Positions 18,261 to 27,810 of a DNA stretch of 64,000 nt are shown here, one piece after another. The translations under genes and the position numbers were made by a program. The notes below the pieces were generated by a model. The model saw nothing but the letters and a program-made list of their open reading frames with translations. It was not told the origin of the DNA and ran no database searches. Numbering within the stretch: the stretch's first letter is position 1; every line of letters starts with the position of its first letter. The stretch comes from UKL13-3 sp044353855 (GTDB lineage: Bacteria > Bacteroidota > Bacteroidia > UKL13-3): contig JBILBF010000002.1 in assembly GCA_044353855.1 (NCBI GenBank), positions 682,001-746,000 on the forward strand, given 5' to 3'.

Positions 18261-19292
18261 TTATTTATCTAAAGGGAACACAATTTCTGTAAGCCATTTT
18301 GCAGTATCTTTTTCCATACCAGGATCTGTAACATAAATTTCCATTGGAGCTCCAGTACTTGTCATCCCTTTTTGTTTGATATATTCAAATGCAGCCATAT
18401 ATACATTTTCAACTTTAGTATAATCTCCGTAATACTTAACAACGAATGCATCTGTTGAAGGTATTTCTCGAAACAAAACCAACCCTTCATTTTTCCCAAT
18501 AGATACAGTAGGTATAGCTGCCTCTACGTCAACAATATTGGGACCATATTGATGGTAAATAGATAGTGGGAAACCGGTAGGTTGAATATTTTGTTGAGAT
18601 ATTAATTGAGATATTTGACCAAACCATTTACCAAATACCAAACTCGATAATTCACTCGTTTTAACTTTTTGACGAATTCCAGATACAATAAATTTATCGA
18701 TTGTACGAAGTTCAATTTCAAAGCCAGCAACTTTATCAGTTTGAGGACTATTTTCAGCTACTTGCTTTAATTTCGTTAATCCTTTTTCATAATCTTTACC
18801 CACTAATTTATCCATCATTAGATAAAAATACTTTGATGATATTTTCATATACCATGGCATTCCTTTTCCTGAACCTTCTAATGTCCATGTAACTTTAACA
18901 CCCGTTGCTTCTTTTTCAAAAGTATAGGTTGCAATGGATGTTCCCATTCCATGGAAATAGAGTTCGTTTTCAATAAATTCATTTTCAATTATTTTTGTAA
19001 TTGTTACTTTCCCTTTTCCTGCATCAGGATTTTTACTATCCCAAGAATACCATGCACCTTCAACGCCAACCAATTCACTATACGTTTTTTCCATCGTGGT
19101 ATCAATTTCGTGCCAAGGTGACCACAAATCCCAAGATTTAAAATCTTTAACTAATTTAAATGGAACAGAAACATCAGATTGAATATTAATAGATCGTTGA
19201 ATATGATAATATTCTGGTAAGAAAAAAGATATAAGCACAATTAAAAACAATAGTCCTGAAACAATGACACCAATGAGTTTTAATAATTTCAT
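18261..19292 (-). CDS. SRPBCC domain protein with GyrI-like effector domain
   Basis: The 343-residue protein has one N-terminal transmembrane helix (about residues 4-27), a SRPBCC/polyketide-cyclase-like domain (about 35-185, with WDLWSPWHEIDTTMEKTYSE and the strand pattern of this fold) and a C-terminal GyrI/AraC effector-binding-like domain (about 190-343, with GIRQ, PLSIYHQYGP and VKYYGDY). Such proteins are thought to bind small hydrophobic ligands; no ligand is known here. The N-terminal helix suggests membrane tethering. It sits alone between converging and unrelated genes. Confidence 0.78.
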   Translation of the reverse strand: MKLLKLIGVIVSGLLFLIVLISFFLPEYYHIQRSINIQSDVSVPFKLVKDFKSWDLWSPWHEIDTTMEKTYSELVGVEGAWYSWDSKNPDAGKGKVTITKIIENEFIENELYFHGMGTSIATYTFEKEATGVKVTWTLEGSGKGMPWYMKISSKYFYLMMDKLVGKDYEKGLTKLKQVAENSPQTDKVAGFEIELRTIDKFIVSGIRQKVKTSELSSLVFGKWFGQISQLISQQNIQPTGFPLSIYHQYGPNIVDVEAAIPTVSIGKNEGLVLFREIPSTDAFVVKYYGDYTKVENVYMAAFEYIKQKGMTSTGAPMEIYVTDPGMEKDTAKWLTEIVFPLDK

Positions 19293-19387
19293 AATTTATA
19301 TACGTATAGGTTAGTATACTCAAAGTAAACAGAAATAATTAGTATAAAAAATTGAATTTTATACATGCATACATTCAGTAACTACTG

Positions 19388-19963
19388 TTAATTATACAAA
19401 TTATGTTCAACAATATAATTTTCAACTTGTTCAGGTACAAGATAACGAATAGCCTTACCCGCTTGAATCATTTCTCTTATATAGGTTGAGGAAATATTTA
19501 ATAACGGAACTTCGAATATTTTTATTCTAGCATTATTAGCTAATATGGGATTTTCATGAAAACCAGCTCTACGGTATACATATAGCTCATGATGTTGTAA
19601 TATAGAAGTATAATCTTTCCATAAATTAAATGACTGTAAATTATCGCCACCAATGATTGGGCAGAAGGTATCATCTGGAAATTCTGCTCGTAAATATGAA
19701 AGTGTATCAACAGTATAGGAAGGTCTTGCTAACTTAAATTCCACATCACATACTTCAAATCGTTTATTAGCATCTACAGCTAAATGTAAAAGTTGTAATC
19801 TTATTTTTTCATCCAGCAATGTATCACTAGATTTAAATGGATTTTGAGGAGAAACGACAAACCAAATTTTATCAAAACCGCCAAACTGAATAAAATAATT
19901 GGCAATGAGTAAATGTCCAGTATGTACTGGATTAAATGAACCAAAAAACAATCCGATTTTCAT
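19388..19963 (-). CDS. nadD: Nicotinate-nucleotide adenylyltransferase NadD
   Basis: NadD adenylates nicotinate mononucleotide to deamido-NAD, a core step of NAD synthesis. The 191-residue protein shows GSFNPVHTGH with the nucleotidyltransferase HxGH motif, a middle GGDNLQSFNLWKDY, and the second signature SSTYIREMI. It follows gmk by three bases on the same strand, so yicC-gmk-nadD is an operon. Confidence 0.95.
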   Translation of the reverse strand: MKIGLFFGSFNPVHTGHLLIANYFIQFGGFDKIWFVVSPQNPFKSSDTLLDEKIRLQLLHLAVDANKRFEVCDVEFKLARPSYTVDTLSYLRAEFPDDTFCPIIGGDNLQSFNLWKDYTSILQHHELYVYRRAGFHENPILANNARIKIFEVPLLNISSTYIREMIQAGKAIRYLVPEQVENYIVEHNLYN

Positions 19964-19966
19964 AGG

Positions 19967-20530
19967 TTAATTTTTTAAGAAATCATTTACTAGTTTTTCA
20001 GCATCTATAAGCGCTTTTTCCAATTCATTATTAACCAACACATGTTCAAACTTTGATTCATAATGTAGTTCATGAACAGCTTTATCAACTCTTAATCGAA
20101 TGGTTTCTTCAGTTTCAGTACTCCGATAACGTAAGCGTTGTTCTAATACTTCAACACTTGGAGGCTTTACAAAAACAGCTATCGCTTGTTCACCAAAATA
20201 TTGTTTAATATTTAATCCTCCTTCAACATCTACATCAAAAACAACCGTTTTGCCTTCACTCCAAATTCGTTCAACTTCAGACTTAAGTGTACCATAATAA
20301 TTTCCTCCATAAACTTCTTCGAATTCTAAAAACTCATTATTATCAATCTTCTGTTTAAATTTATGTATAGTTAAAAAATAATAATCTTTACCATCAACCT
20401 CATTTATTCTTTGAGATCTTGTACAAGCGCTTACAGAAAAGGCTAACCTTGGGTCAGTAAATAAAAGATGTTTTACTATAGTGGTTTTTCCCGATCCTGA
20501 TGGAGCACAAAAAATAATTGCTTTATTCAT
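19967..20530 (-). CDS. gmk: Guanylate kinase
   Basis: Gmk phosphorylates GMP to GDP. The 187-residue protein carries the P-loop APSGSGKTT, the GMP-binding region RSQRINEVDGKDYYF, YYGT, DVDVEGGLNIK and the lid RSTETEETIRLR. It lies 21 bases after yicC and three bases before nadD. The yicC-gmk pairing is widespread in bacteria. Confidence 0.96.
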   Translation of the reverse strand: MNKAIIFCAPSGSGKTTIVKHLLFTDPRLAFSVSACTRSQRINEVDGKDYYFLTIHKFKQKIDNNEFLEFEEVYGGNYYGTLKSEVERIWSEGKTVVFDVDVEGGLNIKQYFGEQAIAVFVKPPSVEVLEQRLRYRSTETEETIRLRVDKAVHELHYESKFEHVLVNNELEKALIDAEKLVNDFLKN

Positions 20531-20551
20531 GTAACTAATATGCTTTCTAAA

Positions 20552-21421
20552 TTAGATAATATTATTAATTTGTTCTTTAATTTTTTCCAATTCATCTTTC
20601 ATTTCAACCACACGCTGTTGTATCGTAAAATGATTTGCTTTAGAACCGAGTGTGTTAATTTCACGACCCATTTCTTGTGCTATAAAACCTAATTTTTTTC
20701 CTGCCGACTTGGTATTGAGTGTTTCTAAAAAATAATTACAATGCTGTTTTAACCGTTTTTTTTCTTCGGTAACATCTAATTTCTCCATGTAATAAATTAA
20801 TTCTTGTTCAAACCTACCTTTATCCAATGCATCATCTTTTAGTTGATTGATTTCAACTTCAATTTTATGGCGGATATTAGCCATACGTTCAGGATCAAGC
20901 AATTCTACTTCACTTAATAAATGCTGAATAGCTTGAGTTAAATGCAGCAATTCAGCAGATAACATCTCCCCTTCTTTTATCCTAAATTTCTCAAAATCAA
21001 CAAATGCTTTATTAACGGTTTCCATCAGTATTTTCATGTCCTCATCACTACTTTCATCGTCAACTGTTTGAAATAAATTAGGCATTGAAAATAAACCTGC
21101 AGCTAACATGTTAGGATCAATTCCACCTTGAACACAAGCATCACTCATTTCTTTTAAATAATAAGAAGCAACGTCTTTATTAATTGGCATTACCTTGTCT
21201 TCTGCCCTCTTAAAATTTACATTAATATTAACCTGACAACTTCCTCGTTCAATTAACCGTGATAATTCTCTGCGAACTTCCAAATCTTTACTTTGCCAAA
21301 CCTTTGGCATACGTAAATTAATTTCTAAAAATTTATTGTTTAGAGCTTTAAACTCAACTTTAATTTGATAACGGCTGGTTTCTGTATCAGCCTGACCGTA
21401 GCCGGTCATTGATCTTAGCAT
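20552..21421 (-). CDS. YicC/YloC-family endoribonuclease
   Basis: The 289-residue protein matches the YicC/YloC family, recently characterised as an endoribonuclease. Seen features: MLRSMTGYGQA at the N-terminus, FKALNNKFLEINLRMPK, and a C-terminal DUF1732 region with HCNYFLETLNTKSAGKKLGF, QEMGREINTLGSKA. A good promoter lies just upstream (21438-21467). It heads the yicC-gmk-nadD run. Confidence 0.93.
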   Translation of the reverse strand: MLRSMTGYGQADTETSRYQIKVEFKALNNKFLEINLRMPKVWQSKDLEVRRELSRLIERGSCQVNINVNFKRAEDKVMPINKDVASYYLKEMSDACVQGGIDPNMLAAGLFSMPNLFQTVDDESSDEDMKILMETVNKAFVDFEKFRIKEGEMLSAELLHLTQAIQHLLSEVELLDPERMANIRHKIEVEINQLKDDALDKGRFEQELIYYMEKLDVTEEKKRLKQHCNYFLETLNTKSAGKKLGFIAQEMGREINTLGSKANHFTIQQRVVEMKDELEKIKEQINNII

Positions 21422-21437
21422 ATAAATTTACTTTGAA

Positions 21438-21467
21438 CAAATGTAGCATTATTTTACGTTGTTCAAA
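21438..21467 (-). promoter_or_regulatory. Predicted promoter of yicC-gmk-nadD
   Basis: On the minus strand, TTTG (21467-21464), an 18-base spacer and TACATTTG (21445-21438) match the Bacteroidota promoter pattern. The ATG of yicC follows 16 bases later. Confidence 0.6.
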
Positions 21468-21482
21468 AGCAATATAAAAGAG

Positions 21483-21911
21483 TTACTTGGCAGTATTTCG
21501 AATAATAAAATCAATAGCAAATTTATACCCATCTAATCCTAGTCCGCTAATAATACCAACAGAATGTTTAGACAACAACGAAATGTGACGGTAATCTTCT
21601 CGTGCAAAAATATTAGAAATATGAACCTCAATTACAGGTGTGGTAATAGCAGCAACAGCATCGCTTATTGCTACTGAAGTATGAGTATATCCACCAGCAT
21701 TTAATATAATACCATCGTAACTAAAACCAACTTCATGTAATTTATTTATCAGTTCACCTTCGATATTACTTTGAAAAAAACTAAGTTCTACTTCAGAAAA
21801 CTGAATCTTCAGTAAATGAAAATACGCTTCAAATGTTTGCAAACCATAAATAGTTGTTTCGCGCTTGCCTAGTAGATTAAGATTAGGACCGTTAATAATA
21901 ATAATATTCAT
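21483..21911 (-). CDS. aroQ: Type II 3-dehydroquinate dehydratase
   Basis: AroQ dehydrates 3-dehydroquinate in the shikimate pathway. The start is ATG 21911, giving MNIIIINGPNLNLLGKRE, the family's usual opening; a TTG three codons upstream is less likely. Other hallmarks: SNIEGELINKLHE, NAGGYTHTSVAI and VEVHISN (as PVIEVHISNIFARE), including the catalytic His and Asn. At 142 residues it is complete. A TACATTTG element sits only six bases before the ATG (21918-21925). Confidence 0.96.
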   Translation of the reverse strand: MNIIIINGPNLNLLGKRETTIYGLQTFEAYFHLLKIQFSEVELSFFQSNIEGELINKLHEVGFSYDGIILNAGGYTHTSVAISDAVAAITTPVIEVHISNIFAREDYRHISLLSKHSVGIISGLGLDGYKFAIDFIIRNTAK

Positions 21912-21987
21912 TGACAGCAAATGTAATTAAATCGATATTCGCATGTGCATTGAATTGTAAATTTCACCTACTATTTATCTAATACAG

Positions 21988-22887
21988 TTGAACTGGTCAT
22001 CTTATATTAAAGGATTTAAAGCTTATCTTCAATTGGAGCGTTCGCTTTCTGGACATTCTATTGAAGCCTATTTACATGATATAGAAAAACTAATACAGTA
22101 TTTGCAACTTAATAATATCCAACAAGGCCCAGACCAGCTAAAACTAGAAACTTTAAGAGAATTTATAAGGTGGATAAACGAGTTAGGAATGATGCCAACT
22201 AGTCAAGCGCGTATAATTTCAGGTATAAAAGCATTTTACAAATACTTATTAATGGAAGATTTAATTACAAAAAATCCTTCAGAATTACTTGAAGCACCAA
22301 GAACAACCAGAAAACTACCTGATACATTAAGCACTTTGGAAATTGACAATATGCTTTCGTTTATTGATATGAGTAAATCTGAAGGAATACGTAATAAAGC
22401 TATTTTGGAAACCATGTTTAGTTGTGGTTTGCGTGTTACAGAAACAGTTGCACTAAAACTATCAAATATTTCATATGAAGAAGAATATGTAAAAGTAATA
22501 GGAAAAGGCAATAAAGAGCGATTGGTTCCAATAGGATCGATAGCAATTAAAGCTATAAAATTATATGTTGAACATGTACGTATTCATATGGATGTAAAAG
22601 CTGGAAACCATGATATAGTATTTTTAAATAGCAGAGGAACAAAACTATCACGTGTGATGATTTTTTACATTATTAAAAAATTAGCTATCGAAGCAGGTAT
22701 TAAAAAGAAAATTTCGCCCCATACGTTTCGACATTCTTTTGCAACAGCATTGGTAGAAGCTGGTGCTGATTTACGAGCTGTGCAACAAATGTTAGGGCAT
22801 GAAAGTATTACCACAACTGAAATTTACACGCATATGGATAGGGAGTATTTACGCGATGTAATTATCCAATTTCATCCAAGGAGTTAG
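21988..22887 (+). CDS. xerD: Tyrosine recombinase XerC/XerD
   Basis: XerC/D recombinases resolve chromosome dimers at dif. The 299-residue protein has the SAM-like core-binding N-domain (about residues 1-90) and a catalytic domain with Arg in CGLRVTE, Lys in GKGNKER, HxxR in HTFRHSF, His in LGHESI and Tyr in IYTHMD. Length and all catalytic residues fit a housekeeping Xer, and no mobile element genes lie nearby. The start is TTG; no ATG precedes the first conserved helix. XerC versus XerD cannot be settled from sequence alone; XerD is the customary name for the single Bacteroidota form with this layout. Confidence 0.88.
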   Translation: MNWSSYIKGFKAYLQLERSLSGHSIEAYLHDIEKLIQYLQLNNIQQGPDQLKLETLREFIRWINELGMMPTSQARIISGIKAFYKYLLMEDLITKNPSELLEAPRTTRKLPDTLSTLEIDNMLSFIDMSKSEGIRNKAILETMFSCGLRVTETVALKLSNISYEEEYVKVIGKGNKERLVPIGSIAIKAIKLYVEHVRIHMDVKAGNHDIVFLNSRGTKLSRVMIFYIIKKLAIEAGIKKKISPHTFRHSFATALVEAGADLRAVQQMLGHESITTTEIYTHMDREYLRDVIIQFHPRS

Positions 22888-22930
22888 TATTTTTGTATTA
22901 TTTTATCAAGCAACTTTTGCTTAAAGTTAA

Positions 22931-23389
22931 TCAATAAGCAGTAGAATATAACAATGCTTCTAGTTCTTGCTGCAAAACAAATCCTCCTTTATCAGATATA
23001 AATTTGTACCCATTATTGGGCAAATAACTATCGTGTAATAATTCACCATTTTTAGCTTCAAAAGAGCCGATAATATCTTCTTGTAGTGTTTCTATATCAT
23101 GTATACCTCGTTGATCTTTTATATATATAAATCCATTTTGTTGTTGTTCCACCAATTGAATAATACCATCGTTAAACTGTGCGAAAAACTTAATTGTTTT
23201 ATGAAAATGATTGATAAATGATGGGTTAAATTTTATGTTCTCAAAATGGATTGGTTTGGATGCATCTACAACAAATCCAATAATTGATTTTGCACTTAAT
23301 TTAGCCTCTTTGTCTACTTCCGGATTTACGATAGAAAGCAATAAGGTTTCTTTGTTTTCAATACTTGTATTAAGTAAATATATGTTCAT
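22931..23389 (-). CDS. Conserved hypothetical protein
   Basis: I do not recognise this 152-residue protein. It has no signal peptide or membrane helix, so it is probably cytoplasmic. Sequence alternates short strands and helices (for example NIKFNPSFINHFHKTIKFF), with a Gln/Asn-rich middle. It is convergent with xerD and its start is 121 bases from the divergent thioesterase. Codon use and lack of stops in an AT-rich region support it being a real gene. Confidence 0.6.
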   Translation of the reverse strand: MNIYLLNTSIENKETLLLSIVNPEVDKEAKLSAKSIIGFVVDASKPIHFENIKFNPSFINHFHKTIKFFAQFNDGIIQLVEQQQNGFIYIKDQRGIHDIETLQEDIIGSFEAKNGELLHDSYLPNNGYKFISDKGGFVLQQELEALLYSTAY

Positions 23390-23510
23390 TTAGCACAAAA
23401 AATTAAAAGTTAAATTAAACATACAAAATGAAATTTTAGCATATTTAATACTGCAATATGCACAAAAGTTAAATCACAAAAATATAGATTAATACTTTTA
23501 TTTTTGACAC

Positions 23511-23945
23511 ATGAATAATAACCTCGAATACCTCAAACACCTTATAGGTCAATCAACCCACGAACATGGATTAGGAGCAGTTAGCCGTTGGATTAATGGA
23601 ACCTTATTGCATGTAGAAGAAGGAAATCTTAAACTCAAATTTGTGGTAGACGAAACATGGCTTAACCCCTCCAAAACATTTCATGGAGGAATGGCTGCAA
23701 CGTTAATTGATGATGTAATGGGAATGACGATTTACAGTTTGGGTAATGAGCATTTTTTCACAACCATCAACTTGCAACTAGATTTTTTATCATTTGCATT
23801 GGCTGAAGATGAAATTATAGTGGAAGCAACTGTTATCCGAAAAGGTATTAATATTATTCATGTTGAAGCCACCATTCATAAACGCAATAAGTTATTGGTT
23901 AAAGCTTCGGCAAATGTTATTAATACTGGTAAAAAAGTGTTTTAA
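23511..23945 (+). CDS. PaaI-family hotdog-fold thioesterase
   Basis: A 144-residue single hotdog domain. Seen motifs are the central HGGMAATLIDDVMGM with the catalytic-type Asp on the long helix, and TTINLQLDFLSFA, typical of PaaI/YbgC-like acyl-CoA thioesterases. The substrate is not predictable. A TATTTTTG element lies four bases before the ATG, which would give a nearly leaderless mRNA if used. Confidence 0.85.
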   Translation: MNNNLEYLKHLIGQSTHEHGLGAVSRWINGTLLHVEEGNLKLKFVVDETWLNPSKTFHGGMAATLIDDVMGMTIYSLGNEHFFTTINLQLDFLSFALAEDEIIVEATVIRKGINIIHVEATIHKRNKLLVKASANVINTGKKVF

Positions 23946-23957
23946 CTGATCTGATTT

Positions 23958-23992
23958 TTTGTCAAATAATTTAGTTGTTTTTCATACATTTG
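23958..23992 (+). promoter_or_regulatory. Predicted promoter of threonine dehydrogenase gene
   Basis: TTTG at 23958-23961, 23-base spacer and TACATTTG at 23985-23992; the ATG follows 21 bases later. The spacer is at the long end of the usual range. Confidence 0.5.
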
Positions 23993-24013
23993 ACCACTTT
24001 TTAACGAATATAT

Positions 24014-24946
24014 ATGTCAACAGAAACTATTTTAATAATGGGCGCTAACGGCCAAATTGGCTTAGAACTTGCCGAAACTCTCAGAGGTATCTATGGCGAA
24101 AACAATGTAGTATCTGCCGATATAAAAGACCTTAAAAATCCCTTAGGTGTTTATGAGCAGTTAGATGTGATGGATAAAGACCGGATGTATGAAGTGATTA
24201 AAAAGTATAAGGTTACTCAAGTATATTTATTGGCTGCATTATTATCCGCTACTGCGGAGCAAAAGCCAAAATCCGCTTGGAACTTAAACATGGAAGGATT
24301 ATTTAATGTACTTGATGCGGCTAAAGAAGGGATCATCCAAAAGGTATATTGGCCAAGCTCCATTGCTGTTTTTGGCCCAACTACTCCAATGGAAAATACG
24401 CCACAATACACCGTAATGGAGCCCAATACTATTTATGGAATTAGCAAACAAGCAGGCGAACGTTTTTGCGAATATTACCATGCAAAATATGGCGTTGATG
24501 TTCGAAGTATTCGTTACCCTGGATTAATTGGATATAAATCAGCACCAGGAGGTGGAACTACAGATTATGCAGTTCATATTTACCATGAAGCATTAAAAAA
24601 TAAAACTTATGAATGTTTTTTGAGTGAGCACACTGCTTTACCTATGATGTATATGCCTGATGCTATTCGTGCAACAATCGAATTGATGGATGCTCCTGCC
24701 GAAAAAGTAAAAATTAGAAGCAGCTACAATTTAGGCGGCATTAGTTTTGATCCTGCTGGAATTGCTGCCGAAATCAAAAAACATATTCCTGAATTTACGA
24801 TTACATATAAACCAGATTTTAGACAAGCTATTGCCGATAGCTGGCCAAAAAGTATAGAAGATACAAGAGCTCGTGAAGATTGGGGTTGGGACCCTACGTT
24901 CGATTTGGCAAGTATGACCAAAGATATGCTTGATAACCTGAAGTAA
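24014..24946 (+). CDS. SDR-type L-threonine 3-dehydrogenase
   Basis: The 310-residue protein is an extended short-chain dehydrogenase of the epimerase-like type. It has the NAD motif GANGQIG, the catalytic pair in YGISKQAGE (YxxxK), SSIAVFGPTTP and the signature GGGTTDYAVHIYHEAL. That combination matches the L-threonine 3-dehydrogenase first described in Flavobacterium, which oxidises threonine to 2-amino-3-ketobutyrate. An ordinary sugar epimerase is the alternative, but the GGGTTDYA segment argues against it. Cytoplasmic. pth follows eight bases later. Confidence 0.87.
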   Translation: MSTETILIMGANGQIGLELAETLRGIYGENNVVSADIKDLKNPLGVYEQLDVMDKDRMYEVIKKYKVTQVYLLAALLSATAEQKPKSAWNLNMEGLFNVLDAAKEGIIQKVYWPSSIAVFGPTTPMENTPQYTVMEPNTIYGISKQAGERFCEYYHAKYGVDVRSIRYPGLIGYKSAPGGGTTDYAVHIYHEALKNKTYECFLSEHTALPMMYMPDAIRATIELMDAPAEKVKIRSSYNLGGISFDPAGIAAEIKKHIPEFTITYKPDFRQAIADSWPKSIEDTRAREDWGWDPTFDLASMTKDMLDNLK

Positions 24947-24954
24947 GTAAATTC

Positions 24955-25515
24955 ATGAAATTTCTGGTTGTTGGTTTAGGTAATATAGGTAGCGAGTATG
25001 CTCATACACGTCACAATATTGGTTTTGATGTAGTTGATGCATTCGTTCATAAACACAGTGGCTCTTTTGTTACTGAACGTCATGCAGATTATGCACAAAT
25101 TTCCATAAAAGGAAAACAAGTGCATGTAATTAAACCGAATACTTATATGAACCTTAGTGGCAAGGCAGTAAGGTTTTGGATGCAGCAATTAAAAGTAGAA
25201 GTTTCGCACATACTGATAGTAGTGGATGACTTGGCTATTGATTTTGGCAAGATTCGTATTCGTGGAAATGGAAGTGATGCAGGACATAATGGACTCAAAA
25301 GCATTAACGAATTATTAATGACTCAACATTATCCACGACTACGTTTTGGTGTTGGAAACAACTTTCCAAAGGGCCGTCAAGTAGAATATGTGTTAGGACA
25401 TTTTACAGCAGCCGAGCAAAGTTCATTGCCCGAATTAATAAACCACTCCGCAGAGGCAATTGAAGCTTTTGCGTCAATTGGACTCGAACGCATGATGAAT
25501 TTTTACAATAAATAA
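24955..25515 (+). CDS. pth: Peptidyl-tRNA hydrolase
   Basis: Pth frees tRNA from peptidyl-tRNA drop-off products. The 186-residue protein shows the N-terminal GNIGSEYAHTRHNIGFD (usual NPG is NIG here) with catalytic His, KPNTYMNLSGKAV, DDLAIDFGKIRIR and GSDAGHNGLKSI, with the key Asn, Asp and His in place. It follows the threonine dehydrogenase gene closely. Confidence 0.95.
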   Translation: MKFLVVGLGNIGSEYAHTRHNIGFDVVDAFVHKHSGSFVTERHADYAQISIKGKQVHVIKPNTYMNLSGKAVRFWMQQLKVEVSHILIVVDDLAIDFGKIRIRGNGSDAGHNGLKSINELLMTQHYPRLRFGVGNNFPKGRQVEYVLGHFTAAEQSSLPELINHSAEAIEAFASIGLERMMNFYNK

Positions 25516-25676
25516 GCGGGCAAAGAAATTAAACACCGCTATCTAACTCTTTAATAGAGTTATAACTGACATAATTTTGTATACCAAAGCTCTTCAAAAT
25601 AAATCATTTATTTATTAGGTTAGCTTGTCATTATTGTTCAATATTTGTAGTGCAATTGGTAAATAGTTGCGATACT

Positions 25677-26966
25677 ATGAAATACCATTATCAAAGTATG
25701 CAAACTCCACATCTTATTATTATTGGTGGAGGTTTTGCAGGAATTGAACTGATTAAAAAGCTCAATAACAAGCCTATTAAAGTTACCGTTCTAGATAAGA
25801 ATAATTTTTTCAATTTTCAACCATTAATGTATCAAGTGGCTTCGGGTGGTTTGGGCCCAGATGCTATTGCCTATCCACTCCGAAAAATTATTGGACAAAT
25901 ACCCAATATTGCTTTTCGCATGGCTGAAGTATTGGAAATTAAAACAGAAACGCAGCAAGTGCTTACTAATATTGGTAATTTTAGTTACGATTATTTGTGT
26001 ATTGCAACAGGCGCGCAAACCAATTTTTTTGGCAATGCAGCTTTGGAAAAACATGCAATGCAACTTAAATCCATTCCAGATGCTTTAGATTTACGTAGTG
26101 ATATTTTGCAAGAGTTTGAAAAGGCTTTAGTTGTAAGGGAGGCAGGTAATATTGAACGAATTTTAAACTTTGTAATAGTTGGCGGAGGTCCCACGGGAGT
26201 TGAGACTGCAGGAGCAATTGCAGAGATAAAAAAAAATGTATTACCGTCAGATTACAAAGAATTGGATGCTCATAAAATGCAGGTACATTTAATTGAAGCT
26301 GCCCCAAGAGTTTTAGCGGCTATGAGTGAAATTTCATCGCGTAAGGCAAAACAATTTTTAGAAGAATTGGATGTAAAAGTACAACTCAATACTTCAGTTC
26401 AACAATATGATGCTACAACAGGTAATTTAACACTCAGTAATGGTCAAATTATACAAACCGATACGGTTATATGGAGTGCAGGTGTAAAGGGGAAAACTAT
26501 TCCAGGTATAGCAATGGAATTAATAGAACGTGGTAACCGATACGCTGTGAATGCCTTCAATCAATTAAAGGGATTCGACACTATTTTTGTTATAGGTGAT
26601 ATTGCTTATATGACAACAGATAATGCTTATCCAAATGGACATCCAATGGTAGCCACTGTTGCCCAGCAACAAGGAATTTTACTTGGTAAAAATATACTGA
26701 AGTTAATCGCTCAAAAAGAAATGAAACCATACACCTATTTTAATTTAGGCAGCATGGCAACCATTGGAAGGCACAAAGCCGTTTTTGAAATATTTGGCAT
26801 TAAAATGCAAGGATATATTGCTTGGTTGGGCTGGATGTTTTTACATTTAATGTTGTTGGTAGGATTTAGAAATCGATTGATGGTATTTTTAAACTGGATG
26901 TGGAATTATGTGAGTTACCAAAGAGCTATTCGAATTATTACTAGGCCATTTATTCAGAAACAATAA
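25677..26966 (+). CDS. Type II NADH dehydrogenase (NDH-2)
   Basis: A single-subunit, non-pumping NADH:menaquinone oxidoreductase. The roughly 429-residue flavoprotein has an FAD-binding IIIGGGFAGIELIKKL, a NAD-binding VIVGGGPTGVETAGA, VIWSAGVKG, the second FAD motif FVIGDIAY, QQQGILLGKN, and a C-terminal amphipathic/hydrophobic segment (IAWLGWMFLHLMLLVGF) that anchors it to the membrane. The start could be ATG 25677 or ATG 25698; the latter puts the glycine motif closer to the N-terminus, as usual. Frame is open back to GTG 25650. It passes electrons to the menaquinone made by the ubiE product. Confidence 0.92.
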   Translation: MKYHYQSMQTPHLIIIGGGFAGIELIKKLNNKPIKVTVLDKNNFFNFQPLMYQVASGGLGPDAIAYPLRKIIGQIPNIAFRMAEVLEIKTETQQVLTNIGNFSYDYLCIATGAQTNFFGNAALEKHAMQLKSIPDALDLRSDILQEFEKALVVREAGNIERILNFVIVGGGPTGVETAGAIAEIKKNVLPSDYKELDAHKMQVHLIEAAPRVLAAMSEISSRKAKQFLEELDVKVQLNTSVQQYDATTGNLTLSNGQIIQTDTVIWSAGVKGKTIPGIAMELIERGNRYAVNAFNQLKGFDTIFVIGDIAYMTTDNAYPNGHPMVATVAQQQGILLGKNILKLIAQKEMKPYTYFNLGSMATIGRHKAVFEIFGIKMQGYIAWLGWMFLHLMLLVGFRNRLMVFLNWMWNYVSYQRAIRIITRPFIQKQ

Positions 26967-27013
26967 ATTAATTGGATGGCAATAAACGTTTGGGCTATCT
27001 ATTTTCAGATTCA

Positions 27014-27769
27014 TTACAAATTCCAAAACGCATTAATGATAAACCCTGTATTGTGCTGTATAATATTCTGCCCTGTAATTTTTTCTCGATAACCCAATTG
27101 AAGGATTTGGTTAAAATAGCCACCTTCTATTCTAACCTGTTTATTGAAACGGTATCCTAATAATAGTCCTAATCGGTTTTGGTCAAAAATATTTTGACCA
27201 ACATTTTGACCAAAGCCTATCATGATTTCATCGTAAACTGCTGCATAAGGTGTTTTATCAGTTATGGTTTTTCCTTTCAATGCTGTTTGTATTCTTCCCA
27301 TATACCTTATCCGGTTCAGATACGTCCAATTATCAGGCTTCGTTGATCCGGCATTATTGTATGTTGCCAACCATCTTTGTTCAATCATATATCTATTACT
27401 CAAATCAAATCTGCCAATTTTTTGGTTTGTGGTGATTACTTGATAGGTTCTATGTTCAGTAAATTGTTTGCCAAATTTATTGATTGGGTAATCACCATAT
27501 GGAAAAGTTTCAATCCATGCATAACCCAACCGAACAATAACATTTTCATGAAGCTGATAATTAATACCAGTTCTTAACAGACTTTGCTGCCAATTTGTGA
27601 TATAATTATCTCTTCGCCACTGATACTCCAAATGGACGCTCCACTTTGGAGCAAATTTGATAGTTCCTAATATTGTATACCAGCCCTTATTATTATTATC
27701 ACTTATGCGTTGTTGGGCTATTCCCAACGAAATTTGAAAACACAAAATGAATGTGAATATTAGCCTCAT
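27014..27769 (-). CDS. DUF2490 outer membrane beta-barrel protein
   Basis: The 251-residue precursor has a signal peptide (ending SLGIAQQ) and repeated amphipathic strands with aromatic ends, such as WSVHLEYQWRRDNYI and YLNRIRYMGRI, ending in FWNL. This matches DUF2490, a barrel family of unknown function common in Bacteroidota. It is convergent with NDH-2 and divergent from the MATE gene. Confidence 0.8.
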   Translation of the reverse strand: MRLIFTFILCFQISLGIAQQRISDNNNKGWYTILGTIKFAPKWSVHLEYQWRRDNYITNWQQSLLRTGINYQLHENVIVRLGYAWIETFPYGDYPINKFGKQFTEHRTYQVITTNQKIGRFDLSNRYMIEQRWLATYNNAGSTKPDNWTYLNRIRYMGRIQTALKGKTITDKTPYAAVYDEIMIGFGQNVGQNIFDQNRLGLLLGYRFNKQVRIEGGYFNQILQLGYREKITGQNIIQHNTGFIINAFWNL

Positions 27770-27810
27770 GAATACAAATTAAACTATCTTCGCCCGCTTT
27801 TGTAGCAATT

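Noticed and set aside
21988..22887. Xer recombinase as sign of a mobile element
   Set aside because: Full housekeeping-type length and residues, no att repeats or cargo genes, and core genes on both sides.
25545..25561. AACTCT/AGAGTT hairpin after pth as terminator
   Set aside because: Six pairs only and no T tract.
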